A DNA stretch of 64,000 nt, from NCBI GenBank assembly GCA_965644315.1, contig CBFFRQ010000057.1, forward strand, positions 667,018 through 731,017, written 5' to 3'. How positions within the stretch are numbered: position 1 is the first letter of the stretch; every line of letters starts with the position of its first letter. This stretch comes from Caecitellus pseudoparvulus. Its lineage: Eukaryota > Bigyra: Bicosoecida. This document shows positions 10,318 to 19,454 of this stretch, piece by piece. Under the pieces are notes generated by a model, which was not told the origin of the DNA, did not search any database, and saw only the letters and a program-made list of their open reading frames with translations. A program made the position numbers and the translations under genes.

Positions 10318-10410
10318 AGTGCGGGGCAGAGCCGTGCGCTGCGCTGGGTGGACTGCTCCAAGCATGTTCATTAGGGGGCAAGGTCGCGAAGCACGGGCCA
10401 GCACACCACC

Positions 10411-13400
10411 TCACTGTTGTGCTGCTGCGGCGGCGCCCTGCGCTGCGTAGGTGCTCTTAATCTGCTGCAGGCGCTTGGGGTCTCCTAGGCCCCACATCTC
10501 CAGCACCACCAGCACCTTGTCGCGCGGCGTGCGGTAGAGGCTGGCAAAGGCAGGGCGGGACAAGCACACCAGTGCCATGCGCCCGACAGCCTCTGTGAAG
10601 GCAGCAAACGTCAATGCAGTGGTTTTGTCCTTGGTGCTGGCCTTGGCACCGGGCTGCATGAGGCCGTGCGTGACTGCGGTGGCTGCGAAGATGCTCTTCA
10701 CTTCACTTTTGGAGGTGAAGGTAGGCACCACCATGTAATCCTTGCACAGGCGCAGGAAGGCCGACGCCGTCATGCCCGCACTGGGGCCACTGCCACAGTC
10801 AGCGTAGAACTTGAACAACTTGATGAGGGGCTTGGTGAAGTTGTCGAACAGCGCCATAACCTCTGGCTGGAACAGCTCGGCAGGGGCGTCCCCAGCGTCA
10901 GCAGCGCCGCCAGGCGCAGGTGCTGCCGGGGCAGGCGAGGGCCCCGACGCCGCTGCTGGCGCGCGTGTGGGCGGAGAGGACAGAGTGGGCACGCCGCCAG
11001 GCGTGACGGCGGTGGATGCCGGGGCACTGCCAGCAGCGCCTGCCGGGCCGCCGCCACGACGAGGAGGAGGAGACGCCGACGCAGCTGAGGCCAGCGCGTG
11101 TGCGTCCTGCTTCACCTTCTCGCCCAACTGGGTCATGGTGGCAAGCTGGGATGAGACCAACTCCCGGTCACGGTCGATGGACGCTCGCATGGCCTGCAGC
11201 TCCTCCATCTGCCGTGCGAAGTCTGCCTTGGCTGCCTCCAGCTCAGCCCGCTCCGCTGCCAGCGCGGCGCTGCCCTCGGACGTGTGAGACGCCGAAGTAG
11301 CAGTCAGGTGGGAGGGGGGGGGAGGGGGCGCGCCGGCCTCCTGGCTGGTGGGCGGTGGAGGGGGCACAGGTGTGGTGGAGGTGGCCGGGGCCGCTTGCGT
11401 CGTTGCCGTGCTGGCCCACGTGCTGGCAGCGTCGAAGCTGTGGCTGGCTGTGAACCCCTGGGATGCGGACTGCACAGTGCTGCTGGGTGTGTGTGCTGCC
11501 GAGAAGGAGCCGACGCTGCTGGGTGCAGGGCCCCCTGTCAGGCCTGTCCCCGCGAGAGCAGCGGTCAGTGCCTGCGCCCTGGCGAGGGTGGCCTGCATCT
11601 CCGGCGACAGCGCGGACACGGCAGCGGACACGGGGGGCGACGCCACGGGCTCCGGAGCCTGTGCCGCTGCTGGGCCCATGGCGGCGTCCATGTCCTCCTT
11701 GGTGAACAGGACCTGGGGCAGGAAGGGCGAGCCTGCGATGGGGCGCGCGTAGAAGAAGCCCTCCGCGTGCATGTTCACCTCCACTTCGATTTGGGGTGCG
11801 ATGCCACGCTGCGCCTTCTGCACATCCTCTGGCCCCAGCTGCACCTCGTACGTGACAGTGTAGCAGCCGTTGCCGTGGTCCACGATGTCGTACGGGACGG
11901 CCGGGCCATGCACCAGAATCTCAAACTGGTCGCCGCCTTCGTTGCGAGGGCTGTCGAATTGATCCCGCGCAACCACTGTGAAGGTGTTCTTCTGCCCCAG
12001 CCGGGCGAACTTAGCACCCTCACCCGTCACGACGCAGTGCTTGGGCGCCGTCGGGGCAGGCCGCACTTCCGGCAGGAAGGGCGAGCCGAAGATGTGCTGC
12101 CCCTTGTACTTCACACACAGCTCGAAGGTGCCAGCTTTGGGAGGCACGTAGTTGACCTGCAGCGTGCCGTCTCCGACATCCTCCGGGTGCAGCTCGATCT
12201 CCAGGTCCGCGTTGGACAGGGACACAGTAAAGGGCTCCTCGTCGTCCCCGTCGGCAGGCAGCGGGTTCCCGTACTCGTCGAAGTTCTGCTGCGGCTGCGG
12301 CATGGCCTCCTCGTCAGGCTGGATCGTGAAGGTAGCCTGCTCGCCCAGCACAGCCTCTGACAATCCTGGCCCCCAGGCACGGTGCCGCATAGCGAGGTCC
12401 TTGTGCGCAGCTGCCTTGTCGGCCTCCTCTTTCTTGTGGGCCTCCAATGCAGCCATACTACTCAATGGGTCCATGTGGGGATTGAAACCCGCGTGGCCTT
12501 GCTCTGGGGAGGGGGCGCGGGCACCGTGAGTGTGGCAAGCCGGCGCGAAACGCCCGTGCACATGAAACGCAACTTACGCTGTTGCCGTGCGCGCTGCCGC
12601 GCAGCGCGCTTCTCTGGATCGTGCACATCCTTGTGGGCCTGGATCAAGTACTGGATGGTTTCCACCCACCTGTCAGCCTCATCCTCATTCTCACACGCCA
12701 GGACCATCTCCTCCTCACCAGACGGCCTCACGGTGAAGGTGTGCACGATGTCTTTGTTCGTGTGCTGGCCCTTGGAGTCGCCCGCCTCCACCTCGGTCAG
12801 CTCATCGATCTCGATCTCGGCTCTAGGGCGGTAGTCTTCCTCCTTGTCAAAGTACTGCAGTTGGCTTCCCACAACCCGCAGCAGCTTGTCAGCCCACCTC
12901 TTCCTCGTGAACCGGGAGCGAGACTTCTTCTTCACCCACCCTTCCCGGATTGCCAGCTTCGTTTCATCCACTTCTGGTTGCATGCTGTCCTCATAGTCAT
13001 CATACATGCCGTCCCCACCCTGATACCCGTCACCGCCGCCCCACCCAGCCCCGGACGCGTCTGCCTCTACTCCGTACCCACCAGCGCCTCCTTGCTGCTG
13101 CGGCGCCACGCGCGCCATCAGCAGCCTGCTGCGCGTGGACTCGATCGTGTCCTCCGTCTCCGCCAGCTTGTCTTGCAGCATGCGCATGTTCCAGGCACGC
13201 TGCCTGTCCACACGGTACGGCATACCGTACCGCTTGGGCGACGAGCCGTAGGCTCCGGTGCCAGCTCCCGCCAAAGGGCCGCGCCGCGGACCCGGGCTGC
13301 CGAAACGCCCTGACCCCGCGCCACCACTCTGCCCGAAGCGGCTGGGGCTGTCCCCGAATGCCCCTGCAGCATCATGATACCCATCATGATCTGCATACTG

Positions 13401-13430
13401 ATCGTACTGATCGCCGGGATCGTACGACAT
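10411..13430 (-). CDS. PH domain, filamin-repeat and coiled-coil protein
   Basis: Two exons, 13430-12578 and 12503-10411, joined across a 74-nt intron (12504-12577, C|GTAAGT...CCCCAG), give 981 aa. The ATG at 13430 (MSYDPGDQ) is the first real start; an upstream in-frame codon is TTG. In order: a Gly/Tyr-rich disordered N-terminus; a pleckstrin-homology domain at about 162-269 (REGWVKKKS... to ...ADRWVETIQYLI); two filamin-type Ig repeats at about 326-431 and 437-549, each ending with GSPFLPEV or GSPFLPQV; a Pro/Ala linker; a short coiled coil (AAERAELEAAKADFARQMEE); another linker; and a helical C-terminal domain at about 845-970 that looks like an EF-hand-like or ciliary-type fold without clear calcium ligands. 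Probably a membrane-to-cytoskeleton linker. The combination is unusual. Confidence 0.88.
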
Positions 13431-13817
13431 GGTTGCTTGCAACCCTTAGTGCGAAACGCCGCTTGCAGGTGCGGAAGTTGCAGCACAAGTGTTGACAAGT
13501 GGGAGGTTTGCACGACAATGACGCTCGCGGCTCAGCGAATCTCACGTGACATGCAGCTTTCTAGCGGTGGAGGAATTTACTCTCGTTAGTAAGGTTTGCC
13601 TGGCTTGTGCGCAGGGCGCCATTGCCACCCCCCCAAGGTCAGAGCTGAGGCTAGCAGACTGGCGCATCTTGCCGAGGAATGCACATCACCCACCCACTCC
13701 CCTTCTGCAAGCACCGCTACTTGCGACCCTCTCTGTCTTTTCAGCTCCCTGAACCCCTCCCTGCGCCAGCTGTGCTCCGCAGGATCGTGGCGGAAATTGC
13801 CTCCTGAAGTTGCAGAC
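13431..13817. other. Divergent intergenic region (387 nt), possible 5' UTR intron
   Basis: Separates the ATGs of the PH/filamin gene (minus) and the coactosin gene (plus). Near 13742 there is a pyrimidine-rich AG (CTCTCTGTCTTTTCAG) that would make a good 3' splice site for an intron in the 5' UTR of the coactosin transcript. I see no RNA gene, repeat or convincing core-promoter element. Confidence 0.4.
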
Positions 13818-14951
13818 ATGGCAAACCTCACGGCCGTGGCCGAGTCAGGCAAGTGGGACGAGCTTCGGGATGTCGAGCAGCCCACCACATGGATGCTGGT
13901 GACTCTGAAGGCTGGGTCAAAGAAGAAGCTCGTCGTTGACGGCACGGGCGCTGGCGGGCTCGATGAGTTCAAGGCAGCATTGCGGGACGACACTGTACGT
14001 GGCAGCGTGTCACGTGACGGACGCTGCCGATGTGCAAGGCCTCTGCACCCCTGTCCGTGAACAGGTGCAATTCGGAGTGTATCGTGTGCTCGCTCTGGAC
14101 CAGCGAGGCGGCCGCACTAGGTGAGACGAGCGCAGTTTGCACGCTGGCGTGGCTTGGCACGCGATTTCACCTCGCCACCCACCCTTGCCTGGTGCAGCAA
14201 GCGCTGCCGACTCCTGTATGTCCACTGGCAAGGGCCTGAGGTGAAGCCAATGGCCCGCGCCCGCTTCACGAGCATCAAGGCAGATGTTGCAAGCTTCTTC
14301 ACTGGCTGCTCCAACACTTACTTCATTGAGGACAGAGACGACATCAGCGAGGAGCGCTTCACCGCTGACCTGCTGGCCTGTGGCGGTGCCCACAAGCCCT
14401 CCAAGTATCAGTATGGTGCCGATTCTGAGGCCATCGAGGCCGTGCCTGCACAAGCCCCCGCGCCTGCTGCTGCAGCTGCCGGCTCAGGCTCTGGCCCCGT
14501 CGCTGCCCCTGCTCCTGCCCCAACTCCTGCTCCCGAGACGGAGGCGACCCCTGCTGAGGAGGAGGCGACCCCCGCTGAGGAGGAGGCGACTCCCGCTGAG
14601 GAGGAGGCGACTCCCGCTGAGGAGGAGGCGACCCCCGCTGAGGAGGAGGCGACCCCTGCTGAGGAGGAGGCGACCCCCGCTGAGGAGGAGGCGACCCCCG
14701 CTGAGGAGGAGGCGACCCCCGCTGAGGAGGAGGCGACCCCCGCTGAGGAGGAGGCGACCCCTGCTGAGGAGGAGGCGACTCCCGCTGAGGAGGAGGCGAC
14801 TCCCGCTGAGGAGGAGGCGACCCCTGCTGAGGAGGAGGCGACTCCCGCTGAGGAGGAGGCGACTCCCGCTGAGGAGGAGGCGACCCCCGCTGAGGGAACA
14901 GCTGTGACCGAAGATGATGAAACTCCATCGGACGATGGCGCTGAGGAGTAA
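13818..14951 (+). CDS. Coactosin-like ADF-homology protein with a heptapeptide-repeat tail
   Basis: Three exons, 13818-13994, 14065-14120 and 14198-14951, with introns of 70 nt (GTACGT...ACAG) and 77 nt (GTGAGA...GCAG), give 328 aa. Residues 1-130 fit one ADF-homology domain of the coactosin subfamily: TTWMLVTLKAG, VQFGVYRVLALD, then SKRCRLLYVHWQGPEVKPM, and RFTADLLACGG at the end. Coactosins bind actin filaments and protect them from capping; they are cytosolic. The C-terminal half is a Pro/Ala linker followed by 17 near-perfect copies of the seven-residue unit ATPAEEE, then an acidic end (DDETPSDDGAEE). Ordinary coactosins are about 140 residues and lack such a tail. The join through both introns restores the family alignment, so the exon model is well supported. 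Confidence 0.92.
14544..14894 (+). repeat. 21-bp coding minisatellite (17 units)
   Basis: Seventeen in-frame 21-nt units starting with GCGACC lie exactly 21 nt apart from 14544 to 14880. Each encodes ATPAEEE (the last runs into ATPAEGT). Units differ mainly in synonymous third positions (CCT, CCC, ACT), as expected for a tandem expansion held in frame by selection on the peptide. Confidence 0.95.
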
Positions 14952-15441
14952 GCAGTCTTGGTGGCCCTTGCCTGTTGGTGAGATTGGCACAGTTTCAAGT
15001 CACTGACAGCTGCATACTGAGCCCAGCTCGCTTTATACAGAGTGCAGAACACCCCAGAAGAAGCCAGGCAACAAATGCATAGATCCAACTGGCCTGCACG
15101 TGCATCACTTCATGCTGGCTGGTGCCTGCGCTCAGGCTCGGTACGCTTCGCAAGCGCTTGCGAGTAGAGCAGAGGAGGTTCTTGCCCTCGGCGTCAGCTG
15201 TACAGACTGTACACAGACTGCATTCAACTGGTGTGCTGCACAGTTTTGACGGGCGTGGAGCTGATGCAGCCCGGGTGAGCAACGTGTCAAGGGTTTGCAT
15301 TCATGTGTGGGATCTCTGTATGGTTGGCGCGCGCTTTGCCACATCAACACGAGCCATGCTCACTTTCCAATTCTACGCGTGCCTAGCCACCACAGTCAAG
15401 CAGTCGTGTTGAAGGCTGCGTGCTGACTCGCGACAGTCGTC
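14952..15441. other. Intergenic region between two plus-strand genes (490 nt)
   Basis: Holds the 3' UTR of the coactosin gene and the promoter of the following membrane-protein gene. There is a small imperfect direct repeat (TGTACAGACTGTACACAGAC) near 15199. I see no tRNA, ncRNA or additional gene; open frames here are short and antisense to nothing recognisable. Confidence 0.5.
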
Positions 15442-18400
15442 ATGGCTTCAGGGCGGTCAGCAGCTTGGGAGGATGTGCGCGGTGTTGCCTCAGCGGTGCC
15501 GGCAAGCCATGCTGCTGAAGCTGTGCTGAGTGGGGTTTCGACCGTTCTCCGTTTGCGATGGATTTCAGCTGTGGCGTTGTCTACTGCACTGCTCAGTGCG
15601 GCGACAATTTCCCTGTCACTTCCTTGGGTGGCCGCTGTGTGGGTTCCACTGACAGTTGCGGAAGTTGGACTGAGCGTTGTGCACGTGGCTGCATCGGCGC
15701 TCTCCTTGCCGACCCCAGAGAGTGCTCTTAGCTATGTGCATGGATGGCAGAGTAGCATTGTGCTTCCCGCGACGCATGAGGTGCTCTTCATGGTGGCAGC
15801 AGTCTTCCTCGCTCTCTGCGCTTGGCACGCTGTGCTGTGGCTGAATGCTGGCGTTGTGGGGTCCAAGTTCAGCTCTGCTGCATTGACAGTGCGATGTCTC
15901 GTGAGGCCACGCCAGTGGATCTTGTTCGGGGCAGAGCTCCTCATGAACGGCGTCTTCGTCTCAATGCTACTATGGGGGGGTGCATGGGCCGCGATTGAGG
16001 CCGTGGAGTGTCCTGCTGAGCTGTACAGTGCGTTCCGAGCCATCCCATTCCCGCACACCCAGCTCGCAGCACACACCCCCTTCCATCGAGCGCTCACAGG
16101 TGCACCTTCTACTCACAACCCCGCACACTATGCTCGCATTTCGTCAACCACGCCTCCTGAGCACGATGCATGGGGGGATGACAACGACTTCGGCGGCCCT
16201 GGCCAGTCCCCGCTGCAAGCTGAGGCGCCTCCTGCAATGGACACGGCCGGGGTGGCGTATGGGTGCTATGCTCTTCCGCCTGCGGCAACTGCTCTCATGG
16301 TGTGCCTGCTGACTGTCTCGGCTTTCGTCACACTGGCAGTCTTGCGTGCTGACCTCAGTGTGGATGGTCGGTGGCAGCACCGATGGGCAGTCATGGCAGG
16401 TCTGCACCAGCGTCTCACCGACTTTGCGACTGACGCACAAGAAGCTGAGGAGGTGGATTGGCGCAGCGTCAAGGCGGGTGGCGTTGAGGAGCCCCATCGA
16501 CACGCCGGCGAGTCACCAGTTGGCATGTCCGCTGCGCAAGGCAGGACAGGGCGCCTGAACACCTCTGCCTTATCATCTGCGACTTGGGCGTCTTCCTTGT
16601 CTCTACCAGCATGGGCTTCGGGGGGATCAGCTCATCCTTTAGTTGTGCCCCCCCGACTTTTGCCCAGCACTGGTGTGGCTCCTGGTGCTCCTTCCTGCCG
16701 CGCACCGCTGCTGCACCGCCTGACGGCAGCTCCTGTGGACATGCTCAGGCTCCTGCTTGACGTAGCTCTCCCTTCTGGCATGCTGGCTTTGGTTCTTCTG
16801 CTCACTTGCGGGTATCCGTTGGCCTTGGGTCTGGATGGAGTGTTGGGCAGCGTGTCCACCTTTGTTCGCCCGGGCTTCCGACTGGTGGTGCCGGCGTCGT
16901 CCCTCTCACTCTGGCACCAGTCCCCGCTTCAAATGCTGTGGCTTGCCGGAACGATTTGCTGTGCCGTTGCCTGCGCTGTGTCGGTGCTCTCCGCTGCTGC
17001 CCTGCTGCGGGTGACTCTGACCGCTGGTCGCCTGTCTGGGCCACTGGCTTTCGAACCCATTCTGTACGGGATGCCCATGGCCTCTGTGCCTGCCAAGGTG
17101 AACTGGGCGGCAAAGCCCGCACTCAAGCACCATCAGCCAGGCCTGGAGGACCCATTGGCTCCAACGGCAGCTTCGCTGCCGTTTGGCTCGTTTGACGCCA
17201 ACACCCTTGGCATTGGGGAAGGCCAAGTGGACGCCTTTTCCGTTCGCTTTTCGGCAGCGACAATGGCCCCTTCAGGGACTCTCACGTCGTACCTCCAAGG
17301 CTGGTCCGCACGTGGCCTGGTTGCGGCGCAATTGCACTCCGGTGCCTTGCGGCGCCCCACCTCGAGGACTGCCGGCGCAACCCGAGCTGCACCTCCACGC
17401 ACATCCGCGGCTGCCTCTGCCCTGTTTCAGGCGCCTGCTTCTGGTGTTGCCGCAGACAACGTGCTTGCATGGGTGCATCGCATGCGAGATGGGCAGCTGG
17501 CGTTGTACGCGGGAGCATGCCGTGCTGCCCCTGCCCCGAGCGCGATGGCGCCACCACCAGGTGGTGTGCAGGCTGGAAGCCGCATGCTCCAGGCAGGTGT
17601 CTCTGCAGGCACAGGGCGCGATGTCCCTGTGGTCACCCCAGCGGTGGCCGCCCTAGGCTGCGTAGCTACAGAGGGCATGCACGTTCGGGGCGCTGTTTGT
17701 CGCGCCTATGGCCCCCACCTGCCACCCGTCACTGCTGCCGATGTTACCAGCCACAGCTCAGAAGCTGGGCTGGCCCGATCTCTGGCTTGGCAAGATATGG
17801 CAGCTGCGCTGGGGAAGAATTCGTATGATTTGAAGGAGGTCACGGCGGACCCGTCGGGGAACCGGCTGTCTGCCTTGGTGTGGGCTGCCACGGCAGTGCT
17901 GGACGCATCAGCGCTCTCCCTCCAGGCTGCTTCTGCGCAGACAGAGGCACCCACTGCTGCTATTGCCAAGGGCATCTCAACGTTGAACGGAGGGGGTAGC
18001 GTTGAAGCCCCTGGCTTCGTTTTGACGCTGCTCCGGGAGTTGGCTCCCCTGGACCCCGTGGTGGAGCAGGCACGCTGGCTGAGTGGAGGGAGTGCAGGGG
18101 CCAATGCCAGGGCAAGGGCATCTGCTCTTGCATCCACCCTACCCAGCACACCCCGCTCCAGGAGTGGAGCTCGCCGTCGAAGTAGCCAGGCTGCGCTGGC
18201 CCCTTCCTCCTTCCCAACTCCCCTTGACGCACGTGCCAACGGTTCGGCAGCGGATGTACATGGCAGGTCCAAGGTCGGCGATTTTAGCGCCATGTCTGGC
18301 ACAGGCCTGGATGGCAGCACACTTCTGGCCTCCATCCCTGCTGCGGCAAGAGCGGACAGCACGACAGGACGCCAGCTGGGACTGTCAGCGCTCAACGCAA

Positions 18401-19413
18401 CAGGCGTCACCCTGAGCGACACGGCAGGAGATGCAGGCGGGATCACGGCTGTGTACATGCATGTGGATGGGGCTGCTGCGTTTGACTATGTGGTCCAGAC
18501 GGCTTGTGTCCCAGGCAGCGGGCTGTCCGTCGGCCCAGGCATTTTGCTCTGCCCGCTGCCCAGTGTGGGGGGCCTCGCCGCCGCCGACTCGTTCGTTGGC
18601 CCAGATGGCTCCTTGCCGGATGACACCTTGAACACATCAGCCGCCTCTGCATGGACAGCAGTCAGCCGCGCCTCTGTTGCCACGGGTGTCTCTGCTTCCG
18701 GTTTGCTGGACATCTCCGGGCAAATGTCTGAGCTCGCCGCTCTGCGGGAGGCTGGGGCCACTGCAGTCTCGCACTCCAGCGTTCTCGTTCGCTTGGCTGC
18801 CATGGCGTTCAAGGACACAATTCCAGGCCAGCGCTTGGGCTTGCTTGGGCGCATTGTCGGCCCGCTGTTGCGCACGCCACGCCAAGCCCGAGAGACCCTG
18901 CTGTGGGATGCTGAGAACACTGCCAGTGCCCTGCAAACCCTGCAGCATCTGGCCGTTCGAGGACGTAAGTTGGACAAGCACCAAAAACTACCAGGGTTTG
19001 TCCCTACCATCCTCTGTTCCATCTCCACGCTGTACTTGTCGGCACGTGAGTTTGCCCTCTCTCCAGCTTGCAGTGGGGGCACTGACGGGTGGGCGAAGCC
19101 GTTGTTGATCATGGGAGGTGCTCGTGTGAACCGCCACAACGAGGTGCTGGGGCAGAACCCGTCACGAGCACTTCGTCAGGCGCGTGTGATCATGTGCAGC
19201 CTTGCTTTCCGCCACCCTGCTCTGCTCGCCCTCATCCTCGGTGCACGGGGCGCACTGGTGGCCATGCTGAAAGCATACGGCAAGGTGCTGCTGGATCCGT
19301 CCGAGTGCCCGATGCCCCCGAGTCCCACGGCAGTCCTGGCGCAGGTGCACCGAGACATGCAGCAGGGGCTCCCATGGGGAGTGGAGCTGTCAGAGTTTAA
19401 GGAGGAGGAGTGA
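15442..19413 (+). CDS. Large multi-pass membrane protein, unidentified
   Basis: Single open frame of 1,323 aa from the ATG at 15442 (MASGRSAAWEDV). The N-terminal 300 residues hold about five or six hydrophobic segments (for example WISAVALSTALLSAATISLS, VLFMVAAVFLALCAWHAVLW, ALMVCLLTVSAFVTLAVL). Two more pairs lie near 430-550 (MLALVLLLTCGYPLALGL and MLWLAGTICCAVACAVSVLS). The C-terminal 750 residues are soluble, Ala/Ser-rich and partly disordered, ending in a helical domain (ARVIMCSLAFRHPALLALIL) and an acidic tail. The layout of six membrane helices plus a long cytoplasmic helical domain recalls the pore-membrane nucleoporin NDC1, but I see no diagnostic motif, so this is only a suggestion. 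The reading frame and hydrophobic pattern make the gene itself secure. Confidence 0.8.
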   Translation: MASGRSAAWEDVRGVASAVPASHAAEAVLSGVSTVLRLRWISAVALSTALLSAATISLSLPWVAAVWVPLTVAEVGLSVVHVAASALSLPTPESALSYVHGWQSSIVLPATHEVLFMVAAVFLALCAWHAVLWLNAGVVGSKFSSAALTVRCLVRPRQWILFGAELLMNGVFVSMLLWGGAWAAIEAVECPAELYSAFRAIPFPHTQLAAHTPFHRALTGAPSTHNPAHYARISSTTPPEHDAWGDDNDFGGPGQSPLQAEAPPAMDTAGVAYGCYALPPAATALMVCLLTVSAFVTLAVLRADLSVDGRWQHRWAVMAGLHQRLTDFATDAQEAEEVDWRSVKAGGVEEPHRHAGESPVGMSAAQGRTGRLNTSALSSATWASSLSLPAWASGGSAHPLVVPPRLLPSTGVAPGAPSCRAPLLHRLTAAPVDMLRLLLDVALPSGMLALVLLLTCGYPLALGLDGVLGSVSTFVRPGFRLVVPASSLSLWHQSPLQMLWLAGTICCAVACAVSVLSAAALLRVTLTAGRLSGPLAFEPILYGMPMASVPAKVNWAAKPALKHHQPGLEDPLAPTAASLPFGSFDANTLGIGEGQVDAFSVRFSAATMAPSGTLTSYLQGWSARGLVAAQLHSGALRRPTSRTAGATRAAPPRTSAAASALFQAPASGVAADNVLAWVHRMRDGQLALYAGACRAAPAPSAMAPPPGGVQAGSRMLQAGVSAGTGRDVPVVTPAVAALGCVATEGMHVRGAVCRAYGPHLPPVTAADVTSHSSEAGLARSLAWQDMAAALGKNSYDLKEVTADPSGNRLSALVWAATAVLDASALSLQAASAQTEAPTAAIAKGISTLNGGGSVEAPGFVLTLLRELAPLDPVVEQARWLSGGSAGANARARASALASTLPSTPRSRSGARRRSSQAALAPSSFPTPLDARANGSAADVHGRSKVGDFSAMSGTGLDGSTLLASIPAAARADSTTGRQLGLSALNATGVTLSDTAGDAGGITAVYMHVDGAAAFDYVVQTACVPGSGLSVGPGILLCPLPSVGGLAAADSFVGPDGSLPDDTLNTSAASAWTAVSRASVATGVSASGLLDISGQMSELAALREAGATAVSHSSVLVRLAAMAFKDTIPGQRLGLLGRIVGPLLRTPRQARETLLWDAENTASALQTLQHLAVRGRKLDKHQKLPGFVPTILCSISTLYLSAREFALSPACSGGTDGWAKPLLIMGGARVNRHNEVLGQNPSRALRQARVIMCSLAFRHPALLALILGARGALVAMLKAYGKVLLDPSECPMPPSPTAVLAQVHRDMQQGLPWGVELSEFKEEE

Positions 19414-19454
19414 GCCCTGCGTTTGGCTGCGTGAGCGCCCAGACTGCTTGCATT

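Noticed and set aside
12470-12515. tRNA-like B-box (GGGTTTCAATCCCC on the minus strand)
   Set aside because: It is coding sequence of the PH/filamin protein just after a splice junction; there is no A-box or acceptor stem at tRNA distance.
14544-14894. CRISPR-like array
   Set aside because: The 21-bp units are directly adjacent with no spacers, in a eukaryotic coding exon.
14408-15088. Ser/Ala-rich and Arg-rich open frames on both strands over the coactosin tail
   Set aside because: They are by-products of the 21-bp in-frame repeat, which keeps all frames free of stops.
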